Source of the DNA: Pseudomonadota bacterium
Lineage (GTDB): Bacteria > Pseudomonadota > Gammaproteobacteria > Burkholderiales > Burkholderiaceae_C
Direction: 5' to 3'
DNA length: 40,249 nt
Assembly (NCBI GenBank): GCA_023460715.1
Contig: JAEWPH010000035.1
Location: 1-40,249 of the forward strand
Shown piece by piece: positions 1 to 7,787 of this stretch (within the stretch, counting starts at the first letter, position 1; each line of letters begins with the position of its first letter). Under the pieces are notes generated by a model that had not been told where the DNA came from, searched no databases, and saw only the letters and a program-made list of their open reading frames with translations. The translations under genes were made by a program, and so were the position numbers.

Positions 1-1
1 G

Positions 2-349
2 GCCGCGGCCTTCGAGCGTACGCGCGCGCTGGCGCCGACCGTGGCCGGCGAGCGCGAGGCCGCCTGGAGCCGCGGCCAACTGTGGGTGGACAACCAGCGG
101 CTCGACGACTTCCTAGCCGAGCTGGGCCGCTACCGCCCGGGCTGGCTGCGCGCCGCGCCCGAGGTGGCGGGCCTGCGCTTTTCCGGCGTGTTCCCCTTGG
201 ATGGGGCCGACGCGCCCGGCGAGCCCGCCGACACCGATGCCGTGCTGGCCATGCTGCCCAATTCGCTGCCCGTGCAAGTGCGCTGGCGCACGCGCTGGTG
301 GGTGGTGGTGGAGGCGGCGGCGGCGGCGGCGGAGCCCCGCGGGCCTTGA
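2..349 (+). CDS. FecR-family anti-sigma/sensor protein, C-terminal part (start lies outside the window)
   Basis: The reading frame is open from the first base, so the gene starts upstream and only its C-terminal ~115 residues are seen. FecR proteins sit in the inner membrane, receive a signal from the N-terminal STN domain of a TonB-dependent receptor in the periplasm, and control a cognate ECF sigma factor. The visible part carries the family's C-terminal pattern: a short strand block around 'LDDFLAELGRYRPGWL', then 'VAGLRFSGVFPLD', then a run ending 'WWVVV'. The gene directly downstream is an STN-containing siderophore receptor, as expected for a FecI-FecR-FecA module. The sigma factor is presumably further upstream. 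Near the end a run of six GCG alanine codons (about 314-331) makes a low-complexity tail; being a triplet repeat, slippage would change length but not frame. I am confident of the family and unsure of the siderophore involved. Confidence 0.82.
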   Translation, partial: AAAFERTRALAPTVAGEREAAWSRGQLWVDNQRLDDFLAELGRYRPGWLRAAPEVAGLRFSGVFPLDGADAPGEPADTDAVLAMLPNSLPVQVRWRTRWWVVVEAAAAAAEPRGP

Positions 350-385
350 TGTCGCAGAAACTTTCCTGGAGCGTTTTTGGCATCA

Positions 386-416
386 AGCGCCTATGAAATA
401 AGCGCAGGCAGCTATC
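386..416 (+). repeat. Dispersed Comamonadaceae-type short repeat, copy A
   Basis: The core reads AGCGC, 10 nt, AGCGC, 2 nt, GCAGCTATC (386-390, 401-405, 408-416). The same core with identical spacing occurs at 12848-12878 inside srkA. I recognise this as similar to a short intergenic repeat found many times in Acidovorax-like genomes. Here it lies between the FecR-type gene and the siderophore receptor. Its function is unknown. Confidence 0.6.
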
Positions 417-530
417 GATAGCGTAGCGAAGGCGAAAAATTCCGCCCCAGGGTGACCCGATCGCGCGCGCCGCGCGTCCTTGTTCCGAGAGCTTTGTTCA
501 ACGCACCGGATTCAAGGAAACCCGCACACC

Positions 531-2951
531 ATGCCTACGCACCACCGCCCGCGGCCCGCCCGCCGTTTCGCTTCGTCCGCCCTGCCGGCGGGCCGCCACC
601 GCGCATTGGCCCGTGCCGTGCAATGGACGCTGGCCGCGGGCGCTGCCACCGCTCTGTCGATGGCAGGCACTGCCGCCCATGCCCAGACGGGGCAGCAGCA
701 CAGCTACGACATTCCCTCGGGCCCGCTGGACGCGGCCCTGCGCAGCGCCGCCGCCCAGGCGGGCGTGGCGCTCACCTTCACGCCGGAGCAGACGGTGGGC
801 CAGATCAGCCGCGGCCTGAGCGGCAGCTACACGGTGGACGGCGCCTTCGGCGCGCTGCTGGCCGGCACCGAATGGCAGGCCGTGCGCCAGGGCAACGGCG
901 GCTGGGCGCTGCGGCGCGTGGCTCAGGCCGGCCCGAGCGGCACCGCCACGCTCGCGCCCGTCACGGTGACTGCGCAGGCCGAGCCAGCGGGTGGCGAAGG
1001 CCCCGTGAAAGGCTATGCGGTCAGCCGCGCCACTGCCACCAAGCTGGGGAGCACGCTGATGGAGACGCCGCGTTCCATCTCCATCGTCAGCCAGGAGCAG
1101 ATCAAGACGCAGGCCCCCAAGAGCATCGAGCAGGCGCTGTCGTACACGGCCGGCGTGTCCACCGAGGTCACGGGCGCCGACCTGCGCATGACCGGGGCCA
1201 TCATCCGCGGCTTCAGCGACGGCAGCTCCTACTACAAGGACGGGCTGCGCCAGTTCTCGGCCGGCACCTACGGATCGTGGAACGACGAGATCGACGAGCT
1301 CGACAGCATCGAGGTCGTCAAGGGCCCGGTCTCCGTGCTCTTCGGCCAGGGACGGCCCGGCGGCGTGATCAACGTGGTGTCCAAAAAGCCCGAGGCCGAT
1401 CATGTCAACAGCGTTGGCATTTCGTACGGCCGCTACCAGCGCGCCCAGCTCACGGCCGACCTGGGCGGGGCGCTGAGCGAGAACGGCGATGTGCTGTACC
1501 GCCTGAACCTCAAGGGGCGCGACAGCGATGGCCGCACCGTAGGCTCGCGCGACGACCGCATCTCGATCGCGCCTTCGCTACGCTGGAACCTCTCGGGCCA
1601 GACCCAGCTCACCGTGCTGGGCACCTACTCGCGCGAGCGCGGCACGCCCAAGTCCTGGTGGCCGAGCCTGTTCACCTATCCGCAGATCAAGAACGTCTCC
1701 CCCAAGCTGACGGCGGGTGACCCGGCCTTCGACCGCTTCGACCGCGACACCCAATCGCTGGGCTACGAGTTCAAGCACCAGACCGACAGCGGCTGGCAAC
1801 TGATGCAGAACCTGCGCTACTCCAAGATCGACATCGACTACCGCCACATCTATGCCATGGATGTGCTGGAGGACGGCCACAACGTCTCGCGCGCCAACCT
1901 GGCGCAGCTCACCAAGGGCACGACGCTGGCCATCGACAACCGGGCGCAGAAGGACCTGCGCTGGGGCGAGGTGCAGCACCGCCTGGCGCTTGGCCTGGAC
2001 CACAACAAGTACAAGGAACGCGGCGGCCTGGGGTTTGGCTGGGATGTGCCCAACCTGGACCTGGACGCGCCGCGCTACGGCCAGTCCATTGCCGTGCCGG
2101 AACTGGAGGACAGCAACTCCGACCTGCGCCAGACCGGCATCTACACGCTCAACCAGTTGCAGTGGAACGGCTGGATCGCCAACCTGAGCCTGCGCCACGA
2201 CACGGCCCGCACCACCCAGAACAGCACCACCCAGCCGCGCATGAGCGACAGCGCGACCACCGGCACTGCCGGCGTGCTCTACCAGTTCGACAGCGGCTGG
2301 GCGCCGTACGCGAGCTACGCCACCTCGTTCGATCCCACGACGGGCCTGGCCTACGATGGCAGCGCCTTCCAGCCGCGCCGTGGCAAGCAGTACGAGGTGG
2401 GGGTGAAGTACCAGCCCCCAGGCAGCAGCACGCTGATCACCGCCTCGGTCTTTGACCTGCGCCAGACCAACGTCATCACGCAGGACCCGGACCGCCCACG
2501 CTTCAGCGTCCAGACAGGCGAAGTGCGGTCGACGGGCGTGGAGCTGGAGGCCCGGGTGGGCCTGACGCGCGAGCTGAGCAGCCTGGTCAGCTACACCTGG
2601 CTGGACCCGCGCACCACACAAAGCACCCGCCCCGCCGAAGTGGGCCGCCAGACCATGCAGACCACCCGCCATATGGCCAACGTGTGGCTGGACTACCGCC
2701 CACGCGCCTTGCCGGGCGTGATCGTGGCCGGTGGGTTGCGTTATAAGGGCCGCTCTCCCTACAACGTGGCCGCCAACGGCAGCCTGAACGTCAACGACGC
2801 CGTCACCGTGGCCGATCTGTCGTTGGCCTACGAAGTGCCCAAATATCGCATCGCGCTGACCATCAACAACCTGTTCAACAAGACCTACTACGCAGGCATC
2901 TTTCGCGGCGTGGACCGCGAGGCCAACGTGAGCTTCAAGTACTACTGGTAA
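531..2951 (+). CDS. TonB-dependent siderophore receptor with STN signalling domain (FecA/FpvA type)
   Basis: Outer-membrane receptor that imports a ferric siderophore using TonB energy and signals to FecR. The chosen ATG at 531 is preceded by AAGGAAA about 12 bases upstream and gives 806 residues, normal for the family. An upstream TTG at 480 in frame is less likely. The order is a long signal peptide ending near residue 51 ('AHA'), then an STN domain (about 55-105, starting 'YDIPSGPLDAAL'), a TonB box region ('APVTVTAQAE', about 142-151), the plug domain (about 165-280, with 'GFSDGSSYYKDGLRQF' and 'EVVKGPVSVLFGQGRPGGVIN') and a beta-barrel ending in the aromatic 'FKYYW'. The STN domain and the FecR gene just upstream indicate cell-surface signalling rather than plain transport. 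The substrate cannot be read from the sequence. Confidence 0.92.
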   Translation: MPTHHRPRPARRFASSALPAGRHRALARAVQWTLAAGAATALSMAGTAAHAQTGQQHSYDIPSGPLDAALRSAAAQAGVALTFTPEQTVGQISRGLSGSYTVDGAFGALLAGTEWQAVRQGNGGWALRRVAQAGPSGTATLAPVTVTAQAEPAGGEGPVKGYAVSRATATKLGSTLMETPRSISIVSQEQIKTQAPKSIEQALSYTAGVSTEVTGADLRMTGAIIRGFSDGSSYYKDGLRQFSAGTYGSWNDEIDELDSIEVVKGPVSVLFGQGRPGGVINVVSKKPEADHVNSVGISYGRYQRAQLTADLGGALSENGDVLYRLNLKGRDSDGRTVGSRDDRISIAPSLRWNLSGQTQLTVLGTYSRERGTPKSWWPSLFTYPQIKNVSPKLTAGDPAFDRFDRDTQSLGYEFKHQTDSGWQLMQNLRYSKIDIDYRHIYAMDVLEDGHNVSRANLAQLTKGTTLAIDNRAQKDLRWGEVQHRLALGLDHNKYKERGGLGFGWDVPNLDLDAPRYGQSIAVPELEDSNSDLRQTGIYTLNQLQWNGWIANLSLRHDTARTTQNSTTQPRMSDSATTGTAGVLYQFDSGWAPYASYATSFDPTTGLAYDGSAFQPRRGKQYEVGVKYQPPGSSTLITASVFDLRQTNVITQDPDRPRFSVQTGEVRSTGVELEARVGLTRELSSLVSYTWLDPRTTQSTRPAEVGRQTMQTTRHMANVWLDYRPRALPGVIVAGGLRYKGRSPYNVAANGSLNVNDAVTVADLSLAYEVPKYRIALTINNLFNKTYYAGIFRGVDREANVSFKYYW

Positions 2952-2973
2952 GCGTGAGGGCGGCTGGCGGCGA

Positions 2974-3735
2974 TCAGCCCTTCACCAGCCCCCCGTCCAC
3001 CACCAGGTTCTGCCCCGTCACGGCGCGCGCCCAGGGCGAGAGGAAGAACAGCACCGCGTCGGCGAACTCCGCGGGCGTGGTGACGTGGCGCAGCGGCGTG
3101 AGGCCGGCGATCAGGTCGAACACCGCCTCGGGCGTGGCGCTGCTGGCGTCGGTGGTGCGCAAGAGCCCGCCGGAGACCATGTTCACCGTGATGCCGTCCG
3201 GCCCCAGGTCGTTCGCCGCCGTGCGCGTGAGCGCCAGCAGCGCGGCCTTCGACGCCGTGTAGTCGTGGTACGGCACCACCGGGTTCTGGAACAGGTTGGT
3301 GCCCACGTTCACCACGCGGCCGAACCTTTGCGCCCGCATGCCGGGCAGGGCGGCCTGCATGGTGTTGAGCGCGCCCTTCACGGCGCCCTCGAACTGCTGG
3401 GCCATGCGCTGCCAGGGCATGTCGGCCAGCGGCGGCCGGACGTCGCCGTCGAAGCGGAAGTCGGCCAGCGCGTTGTTGACCACGCCGGTGATGGCCTGGC
3501 CCGTGCGCTCCTGCGCCTGGGCGAACAGGCGCCGCACGGCGTCGGCATCGGTCACGTCGGCCTGCAGGGCCAGGGCGCGCGGGCCGAGTGCTTCGGCCAG
3601 CGCCTGCGCGGCCGCGGCGCTGCGGTGGTAATTGATGACCACGCCCGCCCCTTCGCGTGCGAGGGCCCGGGTGATGGCCTCGCCGAGGCCCCGGGCGCCG
3701 CCGGTGACGAGAACCCATTGATCCGATAGACGCAT
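2974..3735 (-). CDS. Short-chain dehydrogenase/reductase (FabG-like, NAD(P)-dependent)
   Basis: Classical SDR oxidoreductase of 253 residues. The Rossmann cofactor motif TGGARGLG is at 11-18, NNAL replaces the usual NNAG at about 87-90, and the catalytic Tyr159-x-x-x-Lys163 lies in 'YTASKAA'. The position 13 residues before the Tyr, normally Ser, is Thr146 ('VNVGTNL'), which can often substitute. The C-terminal 'VTGQNLVVDGG' is typical. It is convergent with the siderophore receptor (22-base gap) and divergent from the GNAT gene across 290 bases in which I see no clear promoter. The substrate is unknown; a FabG-type 3-oxoacyl reductase is the nearest general description, but nothing nearby points to fatty-acid synthesis. 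Confidence 0.88.
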   Translation of the reverse strand: MRLSDQWVLVTGGARGLGEAITRALAREGAGVVINYHRSAAAAQALAEALGPRALALQADVTDADAVRRLFAQAQERTGQAITGVVNNALADFRFDGDVRPPLADMPWQRMAQQFEGAVKGALNTMQAALPGMRAQRFGRVVNVGTNLFQNPVVPYHDYTASKAALLALTRTAANDLGPDGITVNMVSGGLLRTTDASSATPEAVFDLIAGLTPLRHVTTPAEFADAVLFFLSPWARAVTGQNLVVDGGLVKG

Positions 3736-4025
3736 GGTGGTGGTGCCTTGCTGGAAACTTAAAAAAAGGAAAAGGGCGGAAAGGTGCCGTCGAGGTGGCA
3801 GCCCGTCCGCCGAGGCCGGGCGGCGTACCGCACGGGAATGCCGGGGCGCTCCGGCGCTGGACCGCTCGGCGGTGGATCTTCGCCGATCCTGCGGCGGTGG
3901 CGGCGCAGGCCGTGTGCGGTGGCGGGGCGTGTGACGGGGAGAAGGGTGTGGCGGCCCCTGCTATCGTCGTCGGTCAGCCGGCCGTCCCACAGGCGGGCTC
4001 CCCGCCCCAAGAACCGAGACTCCCC

Positions 4026-4523
4026 ATGCGCAGGCTTGCGAACCCCTCCGACCTTTCTGCCGTGTATGCGCTCTACATGCACGAGCGCGTCATCCCCTTC
4101 CTGGGCTACGACCCCATGCCGCTGGCCGAGTTCGGGCCGCTCTTCGAGGCGCTGTGCGCCAGCGGCAGCTTCTACGTCTACGAGCGGGACGGCCGCCTGG
4201 CCGGCTTCTACAAGACCACCCGCTATCCCGGCCGCGCGCAGCATGTGGCGAGCCTGGGCACCCTGGCCGTGGATCCGCACTGGCACGGGCAGGGCGTGGC
4301 GCGCGAGATGGTCCTGGGCGCCATCTGCGACCTGCAGGCCGCCGGCGTGCTGCGCATCGAACTGTGTGCCGAGGCCGACAACCCGCAGGCCATCCGGTTC
4401 TACGAGAAGCTGGGGTTCGTGCACGAAGGCACGTTGCGTGGCTTCTACCGGCGCGCAGGCGACGGGCACTACGTGGACGAACGCCTCATGGCGCTCCTTT
4501 GCGGCCCCCTGGCCGCAGCCTAG
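4026..4523 (+). CDS. GNAT-family N-acetyltransferase
   Basis: Acetyl-CoA-dependent acetyltransferase of 165 residues. The start at 4026 ('MRRLANPSDLSAVY') is where the GNAT fold begins; frames opening further upstream only add unconserved residues. Motif A is 'LAVDPHWHGQGVAREMV', containing the Q/R-x-x-G-x-G/A acetyl-CoA loop as HGQGVA, and motif B is 'NPQAIRFYEKLGFVHEGT'. The 'EGTLRGFYRR' ending resembles the RimJ/RimL and phosphinothricin-type branches. The substrate could be a protein N-terminus, an amine or a small toxic compound. It stands alone between a divergent SDR gene and htpG, 132 bases upstream of htpG, which has its own promoter. Confidence 0.85.
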   Translation: MRRLANPSDLSAVYALYMHERVIPFLGYDPMPLAEFGPLFEALCASGSFYVYERDGRLAGFYKTTRYPGRAQHVASLGTLAVDPHWHGQGVAREMVLGAICDLQAAGVLRIELCAEADNPQAIRFYEKLGFVHEGTLRGFYRRAGDGHYVDERLMALLCGPLAAA

Positions 4524-4578
4524 CCCGTGCCGGGCCGTCGAGCCGCGCCGGTGAGGGCGAGGGAGCGCGCCCCGACCC

Positions 4579-4605
4579 CTTGATAATCCCGGGCTGGCCC
4601 CTAAC
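4579..4605 (+). promoter_or_regulatory. Heat-shock (sigma-32-type) promoter of htpG
   Basis: CTTGATA (4579-4585), a 12-base spacer, then CCCCTAAC (4598-4605). The sigma-32 consensus is CTTGAAA, 11-16 bases, CCCCATNT, so both boxes fit with one or two differences. It lies about 50 bases upstream of the htpG start, and htpG is a classical sigma-32 target. Confidence 0.65.
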
Positions 4606-4655
4606 TGGCGGGGCGTTCCCTTTTTCATCCGGTTCCTGAATCCGAACGAATCACC

Positions 4656-6605
<1,950 letters not shown>

Positions 6606-6687
6606 GGGCAGATAGCGCCGCCCGTTGTCATTCCGCACTGCGGATTTGCTGATCGCTGGAAAATAGGGGAGAATGTTTTCGTAATCA

Positions 6688-6718
6688 CCTCGCGTTTTTG
6701 CGCGAGGCTCCCTTTTTT
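6688..6718 (+). terminator. Hairpin with T-run downstream of htpG, upstream of gfcA
   Basis: CCTCGCG (6688-6694), a TTTTTG loop, CGCGAGG (6701-6707), then CTCCC and six T (6713-6718). The form is that of a Rho-independent terminator. It most simply ends htpG. A weak promoter-like pair (TTGCTG at 6646, GAGAAT at 6669) lies between htpG and this hairpin, so it could instead be an attenuator in a gfcA leader. Confidence 0.65.
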
Positions 6719-6748
6719 GATAATTCGTCCCCTTTTGAAGGAGCTTCC

Positions 6749-7042
6749 ATGAAAGTGCAAAGTCTTGCCGGTCTGTTGATGTCTGCCGTTCTGTGCGCTG
6801 CTCCGATGGTCAGCCATGCGCAGCAGGCCACCGATTCCAACGCGACGACTTCGAATACCGCCGCAGGTGGTACGGGTGGCACGGCTGGTGGTGCTGGCGC
6901 TTCCGGCGCAGCACTGGGTTCCGTGACGGCTGGCTACGTCGCCGTAGGTGTGGTGGCGGCGGCCGCCGTGGCAGCTGCTGCTTCCAGCTCCAGCTCTTCC
7001 GGCACCACCGGCACGACTGGCACGACTGGCACCACCCGCTGA
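6749..7042 (+). CDS. GfcA/YjbE-like small secreted Gly/Thr/Ser-rich protein
   Basis: A 97-residue protein. The start at 6749 is preceded by AAGGAG at good spacing. A signal peptide ends near 'SHA-QQ' (about residue 23). A Gly/Ala/Thr-rich segment follows, then a hydrophobic stretch 'VAVGVVAAAAVAAAA', a Ser run and four Gly-Thr-Thr repeats ending in Arg. The 36 bases coding the repeats (7001-7036) are a tandem 9-mer. This layout matches E. coli GfcA (YmcD) and YjbE, first genes of operons for group 4 capsule or exopolysaccharide, including the ending in Thr-Thr-Arg. The next genes are GfcB- and GfcC/D-like, which supports the call. Its molecular role is not known. A strong terminator follows it directly. 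Confidence 0.72.
   Translation: MKVQSLAGLLMSAVLCAAPMVSHAQQATDSNATTSNTAAGGTGGTAGGAGASGAALGSVTAGYVAVGVVAAAAVAAAASSSSSSGTTGTTGTTGTTR
7001..7036 (+). repeat. Four tandem 9-bp units coding Gly-Thr-Thr
   Basis: Units are GGCACCACC, GGCACGACT, GGCACGACT and GGCACCACC, in frame at the end of the GfcA-like gene. Copy number could vary between strains without breaking the frame. Confidence 0.85.
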
Positions 7043-7046
7043 TGCC

Positions 7047-7754
7047 GTGAGGCTTTTGTCAGCCTTGAGCAAACCCGGTTTCCACCGGGTTTTCTTTTTT
7101 TGGGGCTTCGCTGCATTGTGTCTGCTCGGCTTGGGCGGCTGCAGCGCCAGCTCGACGGCGGTGTGGGAGGTGGTCGGCGAATCCTGGCGCCCTGCGGACA
7201 AGGTCGCGCAGGCCACGCTGGATCCGCGCTTTCGCTATCTGCGTGTAGACACGACCCGGACGCACACATTGATGGTGCTCGGTTATGTGGACGGCCTGCC
7301 CGATAGGCTGGGTGCCGACGAGGTCTGGTACAGCGCGTCCAAGGAAGTGCTGCGCCTGCGCAACGGCCGTGTTTCTGGGGCGTCGGGGCTGACCGTCGAA
7401 TGGCGCGATGTGCGTTTTTCGGCGATCCCCTCTTGGCGCTCGGCCCTGGAGCGGCCTTCTGGTGCAAGCTACCAGCGGTGGCGTGACGTCATGCCTGGGC
7501 AGCTGACGGGGATCAAGGACACCGTGTCCATCCGGGCCACGCAGCCGCCGGAGCGCCTCGTGTCTGACTTCCAGCCGGCTTCCCACCTCCAATGGTTCGA
7601 AGAGTCCGTGGTCAGTGCCCCGTCCTCCGCCCGGTTGCCCGTCGCGCGCTATGCCGTCGATCTGTCCGGTCGAGGGGAGCGGGTCGTGTACTCGGAGCAG
7701 TGCCTTTCGGTCGACCTGTGCTTCGCCCTGCGGCCGATCGCCCAGGGCAGCTGA
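7047..7754 (+). CDS. GfcB/YjbF-family outer-membrane lipoprotein of an exopolysaccharide operon
   Basis: A 235-residue lipoprotein of the YjbF family. I chose GTG at 7047 because it follows the GfcA-like stop by four bases and gives a sensible lipoprotein signal: basic start, hydrophobic 'FFFWGFAALCLLGLG', and lipobox Leu-Gly-Gly-Cys with Cys32. In-frame TTG codons at 7056 and 7065 are alternatives. The body has the family look ('RYLRVDTTRTHTLMVLGYVD', 'EVWYSASKEVLRLRNGRVSG', 'WFEESV'). In E. coli the homologue belongs to the gfc and yjb operons for capsule/exopolysaccharide. A perfect terminator hairpin (7071-7101) lies within the codons for the signal peptide, so expression probably depends on read-through from gfcA. 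The next gene starts 33 bases after the stop. Confidence 0.78.
   Translation: MRLLSALSKPGFHRVFFFWGFAALCLLGLGGCSASSTAVWEVVGESWRPADKVAQATLDPRFRYLRVDTTRTHTLMVLGYVDGLPDRLGADEVWYSASKEVLRLRNGRVSGASGLTVEWRDVRFSAIPSWRSALERPSGASYQRWRDVMPGQLTGIKDTVSIRATQPPERLVSDFQPASHLQWFEESVVSAPSSARLPVARYAVDLSGRGERVVYSEQCLSVDLCFALRPIAQGS
7071..7101 (+). terminator. Strong intrinsic terminator (attenuator) between gfcA and gfcB, inside the gfcB start region
   Basis: AAACCCGGT (7071-7079), TTCC loop, ACCGGGTTT (7084-7092): a perfect 9-bp stem, followed by TC and seven T (7093-7101). It begins 29 bases after the GfcA-like stop and lies inside the GfcB-like coding sequence if GTG 7047 is used. It would make the small first gene the most abundant product, with partial read-through to the rest. 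Confidence 0.88.
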
Positions 7755-7787
7755 GTCTTTCTCCTCCTTTCTTTACCGGATTTCACC

